DNA of 64,000 nt, taken from NCBI RefSeq assembly GCF_001720465.1, contig NZ_CP017113.1, forward strand, positions 1,922,001-1,986,000, in the 5' to 3' direction. The translations under genes were made by a program, and so were the position numbers. The notes under the pieces are model-generated. The model was not told the origin of the DNA and ran no database searches. It saw only the letters and a program-made list of their open reading frames with translations. Below, piece by piece: positions 9,860-20,053 of this stretch (position 1 is its first letter; each line of letters starts with the position of its first letter). Source of the stretch: Porphyrobacter sp. LM 6. GTDB taxonomy: Bacteria > Pseudomonadota > Alphaproteobacteria > Sphingomonadales > Sphingomonadaceae.

Positions 9860-10806
9860 TCGTCTGCCGGTGTCTCGGTCGGAGTCGGCGACGGCGACGA
9901 GGCAGGAGACGATCCTGCAGGCGGCACACGTGCCGGCGAATCTTCGGCAAGTGCTTTAACAGCCGCAGGCTGGTGCATGGGTTCAACCGCGACAAAGATG
10001 GCGGCCGAAGGTTCTGCAACAAGTCTGGCAATGCCCCCATCAGCGGTTAGTTCGCCGATCACTGCGACTGCGACACCGGGCCGGTAATATCCGCCAGCGC
10101 CGCTGGTCACCATGACGTCGCCGACCTTGAGCGGATTGATGCCGAGATTGACCAGCCGGACCCGCAGCAGGCCATCGCCGCGGCCTTCTGCAAAGGCGAC
10201 AAGGCCATCTTTGGCCCGCTGCACAGGCAAGACACTCTCAGTATCGGTCAAAAGCAACACCCGCGAGGAGCCACGCCCGGTTTCGAGCACGCGCCCGATC
10301 ACTCCGCGCTCCGACACCACCGGCATCCCCGGCTTCACGCCATCGTTGCTCCCCGCCGCAAGAAAGGCATGACGGCGCGTGCTGGTAGCCGTCGAGCCTA
10401 CAAGGCGCGCCACCACTACAGGCTTTACCGGCTCGTCACGCAGGCCGAGCAGTCCCTTGAGGCGCCTGTTCTCCGCCTTCACCGCTTCGGCTTCGGCCAA
10501 GCGGATCCGCGCGATTTCCATCTCTTTGCGCAGCACGGCATTCTGGCGTCCGGCATTGAAATATCCCGCAATGCCAGCGAAGAATCCTTGGCTTTCGCTC
10601 CGCGTCACCGCGCCGACACTACCGACCGGAGCAACAGCATCCGTCGCCACGCCCCGCAGCGGCGCGAAAGCGGCGGGCTGCCATAGCGACAGCATCAGCA
10701 ACGCCAAGCCTAGCGCAGCGCCAGCACCAGCAATCAGATAGCCGGTAAACAGCGAATATTGCGCCTTCTTGGAGAAGCCCGAACGGCGCGAAGAGGGCGG
10801 CGCCAT
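9856..10806 (-). CDS. mreC: Rod shape-determining protein MreC
   Basis: MreC is a single-pass periplasmic scaffold linking MreB and MreD to PBP2. The 316-residue protein has one N-terminal membrane helix (about residues 20-40), a coiled-coil stretch (residues about 80-120: LRKEMEIARIRLAEAEAVKAE) and the double beta-barrel domain with SRVLLLTDTESVLPV and VMVTSGAGGYYRPG. The C-terminal 35 residues are a Pro/Ser/Thr-rich tail. It lies 35 bp downstream of mreB. Confidence 0.95.
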   Translation of the reverse strand: MAPPSSRRSGFSKKAQYSLFTGYLIAGAGAALGLALLMLSLWQPAAFAPLRGVATDAVAPVGSVGAVTRSESQGFFAGIAGYFNAGRQNAVLRKEMEIARIRLAEAEAVKAENRRLKGLLGLRDEPVKPVVVARLVGSTATSTRRHAFLAAGSNDGVKPGMPVVSERGVIGRVLETGRGSSRVLLLTDTESVLPVQRAKDGLVAFAEGRGDGLLRVRLVNLGINPLKVGDVMVTSGAGGYYRPGVAVAVIGELTADGGIARLVAEPSAAIFVAVEPMHQPAAVKALAEDSPARVPPAGSSPASSPSPTPTETPADE

Positions 10807-10841
10807 GGCTTATCGTCCCTTCTGGGTTTCAAGCCGCGCCG

Positions 10842-11948
<1,107 letters not shown>

Positions 11949-12087
11949 TTATTTCGACCCGGTAATGACATGACTGGATGCGCCTAGCGAATCCGTGCGC
12001 AAAACGCCAAAATATTTGTCCAACAAGCGGGTGATTTCTGGGGGTCTGCCCTCGAAATTGCGACCGCTGACCGCTAGCGTGCGACAA

Positions 12088-13938
12088 ATGCCCGAAATCC
12101 GCCGCCTCCCGTCCGCTCTGGTGAACCGCATTGCTGCCGGTGAGGTGGTCGAACGCCCGGCTGCGGCGCTGAAAGAGCTGGTCGAAAACGCGATTGATGC
12201 CGGTGCGCGGCGAATCGGGGTGGTGCTGGCTGAAGGCGGACTTGAACGGATCGAGGTCGTCGACGATGGCTGCGGAATGGGGCCGGATGCGATGGCGCTG
12301 GCGCTTGAACGCCACGCCACATCGAAGCTGCCGGAATCGTTGATCGGCCCGGACGGGGCGATCGAACTGGTGACGACGCTTGGGTTCCGCGGCGAGGCAC
12401 TGCCTTCGATCGCGAGCGTCGCGCGCCTGACAATCGAAAGCCGCGAAGCAGGTGCGTCAGAAGGCTGGCGGCGGGTGGTCGATCACGGTGGGTTGCTGGT
12501 CGACGAGCCTGCTGCGCTCCCGCCCGGCACACGTGTGCGGGTCGAAGAGTTGTTCGCCAAGGTCCCCGCGCGCCGCAAGTTCCTGCGCTCGGCCCGCAGC
12601 GAATATGCCGCATGTCTCGATGTCGTGCGCCGGCTTGCCATGGCGCGGCCCGATGTTGGCTTTACGCTCGAAACTCTGGGCGAGGGGAGCAAGCGGACGG
12701 TTCTCTCGCTGCAGGCAGATGAAGAACTGGCGACCCGCGTCGCGCGGATCGTCGCCCATGAACTCAAGGACAACTCGGTTCCAATCGAGCTGGTGCGCGA
12801 GACACCCTATGGCCTCATGCGGTTGACCGGGCTTGCGGGCCTGCCGACCTACAATCGCGGGGTGGCCGATCACCAATACCTTTTCGTCAATGGCCGCCCG
12901 GTGAAGGACCGGCTGCTGGTGGGTGCGGTGCGCGGGGCCTACGCCGACATGCTCGCGCGCGATCGTCATGCGGTGCTGGCGCTGTTCCTCGATCTCCCGC
13001 CGCAAGATGTCGATGTGAACGTCCATCCGGCCAAGACCGAGGTGCGCTTCCGCGACAGCGCCGGAGTGCGCGGGTTTATCGTTAGCGGGCTGCGGCAGGC
13101 GTTGGCGACGGGTGACCGACGCAGCGCGCAGGGTCCGGACCGCGCGGCGATGGCGCGGTGGGTGTCCGAACCCGTGTCCCCTGCGCCGGTAGCGCCGATG
13201 CTGGAGAGCATATTCTCCGGTCGTGACTGGACCGCGCCGCAGCCGCAGGTGAGCGAGGCGCGTTCTGCCTGGAGCGCGCCGCTTGCACAGCCGCAGGGGC
13301 GTGCCGAGGAAGCCGCGCCAGTGCCTGCCGAGGCGCAGGCCTATCCGCTCGGCATCGCGCGCGGGCAGGTGGCGAACACCTATATCGTCGCGGAAGCTGC
13401 CGATGGGCTGGTGCTGGTCGATCAGCACGCCGCGCATGAACGCCTCGTGCTCGAACGCCTGCGCGCGGCCGGCGCTGACGAGGCAACACGTCGTTCGCAA
13501 GCGCTTCTGGTGCCCGATGTGGTCGAAATGGACGAAGTTGATTGCGACCGCTTGGAGGATGCCTCCGAGGGGCTTGCCCGCTATGGCCTCGTGATCGAGC
13601 GTTTCGGGCCTTCCGCGATGCTCGTCCGCGCACTCCCAGCCGCATTGCCCAAGGCCGATAGCGCCGCGCTATTGCGTGATCTTGCGGACGACATCGCCAA
13701 GCACGGCAAGCAGGAAGAAAGCGGCGCGCTGCTACTGGCCGAGCGGCTCGAACTGGTGCTGGCGACCATGGCCTGCCACGGATCGGTGCGGGCCGGGCGG
13801 ATGCTCAGCGTCGCGGAGATGAATGCGCTGCTGCGCGAGATGGAAGCGACGCCGCGTTCCGGCCAGTGTAATCACGGGCGGCCGACCTGGGTGAAGCTGA
13901 GTCTGGAGGAAGTCGAAAAGCTGTTTGGGCGGCATTGA
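12088..13938 (+). CDS. mutL: DNA mismatch repair protein MutL
   Basis: MutL couples mismatch recognition by MutS to strand incision and excision. The 616-residue protein has the GHKL ATPase motifs in its N-terminal third (ELVENAIDAGA, DDGCGM, GFRGEALPSIASV). Its C-terminal domain carries the DQHA-x2-E-x4-E endonuclease motif (DQHAAHERLVLE) and a late GQCNHGRPTW metal-binding segment, so it should be a nicking MutL as in bacteria without MutH. The open frame extends 31 codons upstream, but the ATG at 12088 (MPEIRRLP) matches the family start. Confidence 0.97.
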   Translation: MPEIRRLPSALVNRIAAGEVVERPAAALKELVENAIDAGARRIGVVLAEGGLERIEVVDDGCGMGPDAMALALERHATSKLPESLIGPDGAIELVTTLGFRGEALPSIASVARLTIESREAGASEGWRRVVDHGGLLVDEPAALPPGTRVRVEELFAKVPARRKFLRSARSEYAACLDVVRRLAMARPDVGFTLETLGEGSKRTVLSLQADEELATRVARIVAHELKDNSVPIELVRETPYGLMRLTGLAGLPTYNRGVADHQYLFVNGRPVKDRLLVGAVRGAYADMLARDRHAVLALFLDLPPQDVDVNVHPAKTEVRFRDSAGVRGFIVSGLRQALATGDRRSAQGPDRAAMARWVSEPVSPAPVAPMLESIFSGRDWTAPQPQVSEARSAWSAPLAQPQGRAEEAAPVPAEAQAYPLGIARGQVANTYIVAEAADGLVLVDQHAAHERLVLERLRAAGADEATRRSQALLVPDVVEMDEVDCDRLEDASEGLARYGLVIERFGPSAMLVRALPAALPKADSAALLRDLADDIAKHGKQEESGALLLAERLELVLATMACHGSVRAGRMLSVAEMNALLREMEATPRSGQCNHGRPTWVKLSLEEVEKLFGRH

Positions 13939-13959
13939 GGGACGCACCATCGCTCAAAT

Positions 13960-13985
13960 CGTCACCCCGGACTTGATCCGGGGTT
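13960..13985 (+). repeat. REP-like palindromic repeat, copy 1
   Basis: A 26-bp element with a 7-bp stem, CCCCGGA, loop CTTGA, TCCGGGG. An inverted copy with a single mismatch lies at 14546-14571. This GC-rich palindrome family is common between genes in alphaproteobacteria. It begins 22 bp after the mutL stop and could also act as an RNA hairpin, but has no U-tract. Confidence 0.8.
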
Positions 13986-14036
13986 CGGCTTATTTCCCTG
14001 AGGCGAGAGGTCGTGCCACTGGTCCGAGCATTCGGA

Positions 14037-14513
14037 ATGAGTTACGTCCACAAAATGCTTTGGAAAATTCTATCCGCCACTGCTCTTGCATCGTGTCTGG
14101 CTCTCGCCGCTTCAGCGGGCGCTCCCCAGCCACGGGACGAGGTCTTTCACTGCGGGGGAGAGACAACGCGGGGCAAAGTTGAACGATATTTCGCCCGGCT
14201 CAAGATTGCGCTTAGAGCCACAGGCCCCAAAAGCCGTTTCAATGAATTCGTTGCTCCCAGATTTGTCATCACAGACGAACGTGGGCGGACCCTCTATTTC
14301 GATCTGGAGGATTTCAACTCGATAACGCCCGGGCGAATTCCTCTAAGCGACTGGCAGGAAATCAGCGCAAGGGGGGCAAGCGAGGTCGATCCCATCGGTT
14401 GGCGTGGGTGCATGATGAACCACGGCAAGGTCTGGTTCGAGTCGGACGAAACGAAGGGGATACATTTGAGAGGCTTCGACCGGAGCAGGCCGTGGGAGCC
14501 AATCCGTCGCTAA
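14037..14513 (+). CDS. Hypothetical secreted protein
   Basis: A 158-residue protein with an N-terminal signal peptide (ILSATALASCLALAASAGA, cleavage near residue 26). The mature part has two cysteines that could pair (VFHCGGET and GWRGCMMN), and no recognisable domain. The ATG at 14037 gives a normal signal peptide; a GTG 24 bp upstream is possible. Base composition is lower in GC than the mutL and ychF neighbours, and the gene sits exactly between two inverted REP-like repeats, which suggests late acquisition. Confidence 0.6.
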   Translation: MSYVHKMLWKILSATALASCLALAASAGAPQPRDEVFHCGGETTRGKVERYFARLKIALRATGPKSRFNEFVAPRFVITDERGRTLYFDLEDFNSITPGRIPLSDWQEISARGASEVDPIGWRGCMMNHGKVWFESDETKGIHLRGFDRSRPWEPIRR

Positions 14514-14545
14514 TGACCGCAGCGTGACGCTCAAGGAAAAAGCCT

Positions 14546-14571
14546 AACCCCGGATCAAGTCCGGGGCGACG
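14546..14571 (-). repeat. REP-like palindromic repeat, copy 2 (inverted)
   Basis: Reverse-complement copy of the element at 13960-13985, 25 of 26 positions identical: stem CCCCGGA, loop TCAAG, TCCGGGG. It ends 27 bp before the 3' end of convergent ychF. Together the two copies bracket the small secreted-protein gene. Confidence 0.8.
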
Positions 14572-14598
14572 GTTGAGGAAGGGCGCTATCCCAACCCC

Positions 14599-15699
14599 TC
14601 ACACGTTGAACTTGAACAGCAGCACGTCGCCGTCCTGCACCACGTATTCCTTGCCTTCCTGCCGCAGCTTGCCAGCTTCCTTCGCGCCCGCCTCGCCACC
14701 GAGGGCGATGTAATCGTCATAGGCAATCGTTTCGGCGCGGATGAATCCGCGTTCGAAGTCGGAGTGGATTTCGCCGGCCGCCTGCGGGGCCTTGGCACCC
14801 GCAGGGAAAGTCCAGGCGCGCGCTTCCTTGGGGCCTGCGGTGAAGAAGGTCTTGAGACCCAAAAGCTTGTATCCAGCGCGGATCACGCGGGCGAGGCCAC
14901 TTTCGGTGATTCCGAGCGCTTCGAGAAATTCGCCGCGGTCTTCCATCGGCATGGCGACCAGTTCGGCTTCGATCGCGGCGGAGACGACCACAGCCTCGGC
15001 ACCCTCGGCTGCGGCCTTCTCGAACACATTGGCCGACAGCGCATTGCCGGTCGCCGCGTCTTCCTCGGCGACGTTGCAGACGTAGAGAACCGGCTTGGCG
15101 GTCAGCAGTTGGGCCTGCTTGAACAGGCGTGCTTCCTCGTCGTCGTTCGGCACGGTCAGGCGTGCAGGCTTGCCGTCGCGCAGCAGTTCCAACGCTTGGC
15201 CGAGCACGCTGGCCATTGCTTTGGCTTCCTTGTCGCCGCCGGTCGCACGCTTGGCTGCGGCAGGCACGCGCTTTTCGAGGCTTTCGAGATCCGAGAGCAT
15301 CAGCTCGGTCTCGACCACTTCGGCATCCGCAATGGGATCGACCTTGTTGGCTACATGCTGGATGTCGTCATCTTCGAAGCAGCGCAGAACGTGGACGATC
15401 GCGTCGACCTCGCGGATATTGCCGAGGAACTGGTTGCCGAGCCCTTCGCCCTTGCTCGCGCCCTTCACGAGGCCGGCGATGTCGACGAAGCCGAGCTGGG
15501 TTTCGATGATCTTGGCGCTCTTGGCGATGGCAGCGATTTTTTGCAGCCGCTCGTCCGGCACCGCGACCTGCCCGACATTGGGCTCGATCGTGCAGAAGGG
15601 ATAATTCGCCGCCTGCGCCGCCTGGGTCTCGGTGAGTGCATTGAACAAGGTGGACTTGCCGACGTTCGGCAGGCCGACGATCCCGCAACGGAAACCCAT
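14599..15699 (-). CDS. ychF: Redox-regulated ATPase YchF (Obg-like)
   Basis: YchF/OLA1 is a ribosome-associated P-loop ATPase of the Obg family. The 366-residue protein has G1 GLPNVGKST at residues about 8-16, G3 DIAGLVKGASKGEG, a G4 position with NVAEED rather than NKxD (consistent with ATP preference), and a C-terminal TGS domain. The frame is open 16 codons upstream, but MGFRCGIVGLP at 15699 is the family start. It is transcribed toward the REP-like repeat. Confidence 0.96.
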   Translation of the reverse strand: MGFRCGIVGLPNVGKSTLFNALTETQAAQAANYPFCTIEPNVGQVAVPDERLQKIAAIAKSAKIIETQLGFVDIAGLVKGASKGEGLGNQFLGNIREVDAIVHVLRCFEDDDIQHVANKVDPIADAEVVETELMLSDLESLEKRVPAAAKRATGGDKEAKAMASVLGQALELLRDGKPARLTVPNDDEEARLFKQAQLLTAKPVLYVCNVAEEDAATGNALSANVFEKAAAEGAEAVVVSAAIEAELVAMPMEDRGEFLEALGITESGLARVIRAGYKLLGLKTFFTAGPKEARAWTFPAGAKAPQAAGEIHSDFERGFIRAETIAYDDYIALGGEAGAKEAGKLRQEGKEYVVQDGDVLLFKFNV

Positions 15700-15767
15700 G
15701 ATGATTATCTCTTGGCTAGCTGGAAAGCGCTGGCCCTTAGCGGCCACGTTCGCCGATGGCTAGAGCT

Positions 15768-16763
15768 TCACCGCTGATGCACCGCGCGAACCAACGGGCC
15801 GACCAGCGGCGAGGCGCCGAGCCAATCGGTCTGCACCTGCGCGGTCATGGTGTTGATCGGCAGTTGCGGTTTGTTGCCCGGCGAGACCGGAAGGCGCAGC
15901 GGGCGCGTGCCGGGGGGCTGGGCGATCAGGCCAGAAATGGCGCGGGCAACGTCCATCGGATCATTGGTGCGGCCCGATCCGTCCTCCTCGCCCATGCGCG
16001 CGACCTGTGCGGGATAGCCCGCCGAGTGCACCGCCAGAGAGCGTTCGCGCAGCGCGGCGGAGTAGGCGTTGCGGTTGACCCATACCTTGGTCGGATAGCC
16101 GCCCGGCTCGATGATCGACACGTCGATGCCGTGCGGCACCAGTTCATAGGCGAGCTGTTCGCTCATCGCCTCGAGCGCGAATTTGGTAGCGGAGTAATGG
16201 CCCGAGTAAGGCGTGATCACCCGGCCGAGCTGGCTCGAAATCTGGATGATCAACCCGCTTTTGGCCTTGCGCATGCCTGGCAAAACCGCGCGAGCAAGGC
16301 GGTGGGGGCCGAAGACGTTGGTGTCAAAAATCAGCCGGGTGGCGGTCATATCCTGTACCTCGACCGGTGAGGTGATGCCGATACCCGCATTGTTGACCAA
16401 CACGTCGATTGGGCCGCCATTGATCCGCTCAGCCTCTTTGACACCGGCGTTGACTTGCGGAAGTTCGGTCACATCGATGCCGATAACGTGGAGGTCCAGC
16501 TTCTCGGACTGTGCGAGCGCGATCAGTTGATCGGCTTCGGGACGCGGGACACCGCGCATGGTCGCGAACACCTTGGCGCCTTGCCGCGCGAGCAGTTCCG
16601 CTGCCAGCCGTCCAAAGCCCGACGAGCAGCCCGTGATCAGCACGCTTTTGCCCTTGAGGCTGATATCGGGGCTGTAGACCGGATCGGCAGCGCGCGCGGT
16701 CGCAGCGAGCGATGCGGTGGCAGCAGCGCCGGCGAGCAGCGTGCGGCGATCGAGGCGGGTCAT
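15768..16763 (-). CDS. Short-chain dehydrogenase/reductase with Tat signal peptide
   Basis: A 331-residue SDR-family oxidoreductase. After the first 27 residues the Rossmann motif TGCSSGFG (near residue 44), NNAGIG and the catalytic YSGHYSATK (Tyr-x3-Lys) are all present, so it should be an active NAD(P)-dependent enzyme. The N-terminus reads MTRLDRRTLLAGAAATAS, a twin-arginine signal with hydrophobic region and A-R-A cleavage site. Export with bound cofactor through Tat would be consistent; most relatives are cytosolic. Substrate unknown. The next gene upstream on the same strand starts 26 bp later. Confidence 0.88.
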   Translation of the reverse strand: MTRLDRRTLLAGAAATASLAATARAADPVYSPDISLKGKSVLITGCSSGFGRLAAELLARQGAKVFATMRGVPRPEADQLIALAQSEKLDLHVIGIDVTELPQVNAGVKEAERINGGPIDVLVNNAGIGITSPVEVQDMTATRLIFDTNVFGPHRLARAVLPGMRKAKSGLIIQISSQLGRVITPYSGHYSATKFALEAMSEQLAYELVPHGIDVSIIEPGGYPTKVWVNRNAYSAALRERSLAVHSAGYPAQVARMGEEDGSGRTNDPMDVARAISGLIAQPPGTRPLRLPVSPGNKPQLPINTMTAQVQTDWLGASPLVGPLVRAVHQR

Positions 16764-16789
16764 CGGTTCACGTCCTTGGCTGAGCGTTG

Positions 16790-17296
16790 TCAGGCAAGGT
16801 TATTGGCTTTGCGCCAATCTGCAAGCATCGCGGGGCTGGTGAGGCGGATCACCTTGTCCGCCCAAGGCGCAATCGCCCGCTCGGTGCGTACTCGCGGGCC
16901 GCTGTTCCAGGTCATCACATACCAGAAGAACGCAAGGTCGAACCGCTCGGGGCAGCCCTCGGGCATATCGGGACGCGATTGTCCGCGCAGCGTCGTTACC
17001 CGCCGGATCAGCCGCCACAGGCACAGCCAGATCGGGAAATCGAGGTAAATCACCGTGTCGGCCCGTTCGAGCCGCGGGGCGAGGGTGCTGCCGTAATTGC
17101 CCTCGATCAGCCATTCCTCCTGCGCCACAGCATCGGCGAGGCGGGCGTGGAGTTCGTCCTTGGCTGTTTCTACCCAGCCTGCCTGCCAGCCAAGCTGGTC
17201 CATATGGACGAGCGGCAGGCCCATACGCGGCGCAAGTTCGCGGGCGAGCGTGCTCTTGCCCGATCCGCAGGGGCCAATGATGATCACGCGCTTCAT
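16790..17296 (-). CDS. P-loop nucleoside kinase-like protein (FlaR/adenylate-kinase type)
   Basis: A 168-residue protein with Walker A GPCGSGKST at residues 8-16, then LPLVHMDQLGW and WLIEGNYG, the pattern of adenylate-kinase-like proteins often annotated as 'DNA topology modulation protein' or 'AAA family ATPase'. An RLIRRV lid-like segment follows (residues about 95-105). The real substrate in this group is not known. It lies 6 bp after the DUF1330 gene stop and upstream of the SDR gene, likely one transcription unit. Confidence 0.8.
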   Translation of the reverse strand: MKRVIIIGPCGSGKSTLARELAPRMGLPLVHMDQLGWQAGWVETAKDELHARLADAVAQEEWLIEGNYGSTLAPRLERADTVIYLDFPIWLCLWRLIRRVTTLRGQSRPDMPEGCPERFDLAFFWYVMTWNSGPRVRTERAIAPWADKVIRLTSPAMLADWRKANNLA

Positions 17297-17302
17297 CGCA
17301 GT

Positions 17303-17725
17303 TTAGCCGGCGCGGATCGGCAGTAGGCGAGAATCGCACACCGCGGCGGTGCGATGGGCGGTAACCCGCTGAGCCTCGGGATCGCTGGCAAAGGAAAGGA
17401 AGCTTGCTTTGCTAGCCTGTCGGACCAGCAGCACGTGGTCCCATTGCTCGTCTTGCGGTCCGATCAGAAACGACTTGCTGGTTCCCGAAAACAGCACTGC
17501 ACCGCCGCTTGCCTCGAGAAGGGGCAACATATCCTGCATGTAGCGAGCATATGCTTCCGCGCCGCTGATGGCGGTGTCGGGCGCAAGGTCGAGAGCGTGG
17601 GAATAATCTGCCGTCTCGCGAAAGCGCAGCAGGTTGAGCATCACGACCGGACCGTTATCGGGCGAGCCGAAGAACGCCGCCCCCTGTTCGGGTGTGACGT
17701 CGAGGAATGCGCGCTCGCCGGTCAT
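17303..17725 (-). CDS. DUF1330 domain protein
   Basis: A 140-residue cytosolic protein with the DUF1330 ferredoxin-like pattern: GPVVMLNLLRFRE, then SGAEAYARYMQDMLPLLEASGG, WDHVLLVRQASKASFL and a closing AHRTAAVCDSRLLPI. The family is widespread and of unknown function. It begins 6 bp downstream of pth and belongs to the same minus-strand run (pth, DUF1330, kinase-like, SDR). Confidence 0.82.
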   Translation of the reverse strand: MTGERAFLDVTPEQGAAFFGSPDNGPVVMLNLLRFRETADYSHALDLAPDTAISGAEAYARYMQDMLPLLEASGGAVLFSGTSKSFLIGPQDEQWDHVLLVRQASKASFLSFASDPEAQRVTAHRTAAVCDSRLLPIRAG

Positions 17726-17730
17726 ATCCT

Positions 17731-18300
17731 TTACTCCTGCATCCTCAGCGCGACATCATTCATGAAGCGCACGTCGTCGCCCTTAGCGAGCCATTCCGCC
17801 TCCGCGCCGATGGCGCCCAACATCGCGGCGAGATCGTCTTCCTCGGCCTTGGCGAAGTTGCCGAGCACATAGCCTGTTACGCGGTCCTTGTGTCCCGGAT
17901 GGCCGATGCCGAGCCGGATGCGGCGGAAATCGGGCCCACAATGCTGGTCGATAGACCTGAGGCCATTGTGGCCCGCGTGCCCGCCGCCCTGTTTCACCTT
18001 GACCTTGAAGGGGGCAAGGTCGAGTTCGTCATGGAACACCGTCAGCGCTTCGGGGCCGAGCTTATAGAACCGCAGCGCCTCGCCCACGGCGCGGCCACTT
18101 TCGTTCATGAAGGTAGCGGGCTTCAGCAGCAGAACCTTCTGCGCGCCAATCCGCCCTTCCTGCGCCCAGCCCTGGAACTTCTTCTGCACCGGGCCGAAGC
18201 CGTGCATCTCGGCGATCACATCCACAGCCATAAAGCCGACGTTGTGCCGGTGGAGCGCATAGCGCGGTCCGGGATTTCCAAGGCCGACCCAGATTTGCAT
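17731..18300 (-). CDS. pth: Peptidyl-tRNA hydrolase
   Basis: Pth releases tRNA from prematurely dropped peptidyl-tRNA. The 189-residue protein begins MQIWVGLGNPGPRY and contains the catalytic His (HRHNVGFMAVD), KPATFMNESG, VFHDELDL and GGGHAGHNGLRSI, all family signatures. It follows rplY after 93 bp that contain a terminator-like hairpin; the rplY-pth neighbourhood is common in alphaproteobacteria. Confidence 0.97.
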   Translation of the reverse strand: MQIWVGLGNPGPRYALHRHNVGFMAVDVIAEMHGFGPVQKKFQGWAQEGRIGAQKVLLLKPATFMNESGRAVGEALRFYKLGPEALTVFHDELDLAPFKVKVKQGGGHAGHNGLRSIDQHCGPDFRRIRLGIGHPGHKDRVTGYVLGNFAKAEEDDLAAMLGAIGAEAEWLAKGDDVRFMNDVALRMQE

Positions 18301-18325
18301 GACGTGTCCCTAGCTGCGCTCTCCA

Positions 18326-18368
18326 CAAAACGAAACGCCGGACTTCCCGTCTCGAGAAGCCCGGCGTT
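18326..18368 (-). terminator. Rho-independent terminator after rplY
   Basis: On the minus strand a 13-bp stem (AACGCCGGGCTTC with GAAGTCCGGCGTT, one G-U pair) with a 9-nt loop is followed by TCGTTTTGTGG. It lies between the rplY stop and the pth start, so part of the transcripts from rplY should end here. Confidence 0.75.
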
Positions 18369-18393
18369 CCGAATGCCGTTAGCGGCGGATGGC

Positions 18394-18996
18394 TTATTCC
18401 GAGGCGGCTTCGCCTTCGCTGCTCTTCAGGCCCGAAGGGGCGATGAGCGTGGCGATGGTGAAATCGCGGTCGGTGATCACGCTGGTGACACCCTTGGGCA
18501 GGGTCACGTCGCTGATGTGGATCGAATCGCCGATGTCCTTGCCGGTAACATCGACCTGAATTTCTTCGGGGATGTCAGCGTTGGGGCACAGCAGATCGAG
18601 TTCGTGACGCACGATGTTGAGCACGCCACCCTTCTTGAGGCCCGGCGAGGCGTCTTCGTTCACGAACACCACCGGCACGTGCACTTCGACCTTGCTGTCG
18701 CCGGTCAGGCGCAGGAAATCGACGTGGGTCGGGCGGTCGGTCACGGGATGGAACGCGACATCCTTGGGCAGGGTGCGGACGGTCTTGCCACCGATCTCGA
18801 TGTTGACGATCGAGTTCATGAAGTGACCGGTGTTCAGCTGACGCACCAGTTCCTTCTGCTCGACGTGGATCATAGTGGGTTCTTCCTTGCCGCCATAAAT
18901 GACAGCAGGAGTCCGACCATCGCGGCGAAGTGCTCGGGAGGCTCCCTTGCCAGCCCGTTCGCGCGCTTCGGCCGGCAGGGTAAGAGTCTCGCTCAT
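18394..18996 (-). CDS. rplY: 50S ribosomal protein bL25 (CTC family)
   Basis: bL25 binds 5S rRNA in the large subunit. The 200-residue protein is the long CTC form: an N-terminal 5S-binding domain ([22 protein letters not shown]) and the C-terminal TL5-like domain ([26 protein letters not shown]). The frame is open for 37 codons upstream, but ATG 18996 (MSETLTLP) fits the family. Downstream is a terminator hairpin and pth. Confidence 0.95.
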   Translation of the reverse strand: MSETLTLPAEARERAGKGASRALRRDGRTPAVIYGGKEEPTMIHVEQKELVRQLNTGHFMNSIVNIEIGGKTVRTLPKDVAFHPVTDRPTHVDFLRLTGDSKVEVHVPVVFVNEDASPGLKKGGVLNIVRHELDLLCPNADIPEEIQVDVTGKDIGDSIHISDVTLPKGVTSVITDRDFTIATLIAPSGLKSSEGEAASE

Positions 18997-19112
18997 ACGG
19001 ATGCCTTTCGAATGCGTGTTTAAATAGTAGCTATCCAGCGCACCGCCTCCAGGGATGACCGGAGCGCCGAAGCGCGGGCCCTTAGAGGGAGCGCGCAGGA
19101 TTTGCAACCGCT

Positions 19113-20015
19113 TTAGGGGAGGCGGCGGACGCGATACCCGCGCGCTTCGATCAGCGCGACCAGGCCTTCGGGGCCGACGAGGTGGGCGGTGCCGACCGCC
19201 ACCAGCGGGCGCGGATTATTTGCGAGCATCGGTATGAGCGCATCGACCCAGCGCCGGTTGCGGCTCGTGAGCAGCGCCTCGCGTAGTGCCGGATCGGCCA
19301 GGAAGCCTTTCTGGGCGGAGGCCTCGATCGTCGCGGCATCACCGGATAGCCAGGCTTGTTGAAGCCGTGCGGGGTCTTTGCGCGCAGTCTCGCTCTCGCG
19401 CACGACGGCAGCAAGCATGGCGCGCTGCTGAACTTCGGGCAGGCGGTCGAAGATCGAAAGCTGGCCGCGCAGACCTTCAAGTTCGTGCACTTGCCGGTCG
19501 TCAAATTGATCGATAAGTGCCCGATCGACCCCATTTGCCGGGTCGCCGGTCGCATCGATGCGGGCAAGCGTGATCGCTGCCGCCCAGCTTTCCTCCACCG
19601 CGAAATCCTCCGCCTCCATCCCGCCGCGCGCCAGCATGGCGGCAAGTTGCGGGCGCAGCTCAGGCGGCAGGCGTGTAGCGAGCGGTGGCAGGCCGTCGCT
19701 TCGCGCAAGGCTGAAATAGATTGAGGGGTATTCATCGCGCCCCTTCGGTTCGCCTATCTCCACTACGAGAAAATCGGCCGTGTCGATCACTTGGCTGATC
19801 TCCGGAGTGCGCCAATCGATGCCTTCGGGGAGGGCGTGAATGGTGCCGAGCATCCAGCCCTCCACCGTCCCGTCTGCCGATGCGATTTCATACAGCAGCG
19901 GGTTGGGCGGAGGCGCGTCCTTTGCAGCATCGCCGGGGGCGTCGTTGCAACCGGCGAGAAGCAACAGGGGGGCGATGATGCTCGCGGCCAAATTGGTCCA
20001 GCGTCGCCTAATCAT
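19113..20015 (-). CDS. TraB/GumN family lipoprotein (Tiki-like predicted metalloprotease)
   Basis: A 300-residue protein with a lipoprotein signal (APLLLLAGC, lipid-modified Cys near residue 21). The mature domain has both GxxH motifs of the TraB/Tiki family, [14 protein letters not shown] near the start and [11 protein letters not shown] near the end. Family members in animals are metal-dependent proteases; the bacterial role is unknown. ATG 20015 is preferred because it starts the signal peptide. It is 38 bp downstream of a paralogue on the same strand. Confidence 0.85.
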   Translation of the reverse strand: MIRRRWTNLAASIIAPLLLLAGCNDAPGDAAKDAPPPNPLLYEIASADGTVEGWMLGTIHALPEGIDWRTPEISQVIDTADFLVVEIGEPKGRDEYPSIYFSLARSDGLPPLATRLPPELRPQLAAMLARGGMEAEDFAVEESWAAAITLARIDATGDPANGVDRALIDQFDDRQVHELEGLRGQLSIFDRLPEVQQRAMLAAVVRESETARKDPARLQQAWLSGDAATIEASAQKGFLADPALREALLTSRNRRWVDALIPMLANNPRPLVAVGTAHLVGPEGLVALIEARGYRVRRLP

Positions 20016-20053
20016 CGCCCCTCCCATTTCACGTGCTGCGCCGACCGACCGGG

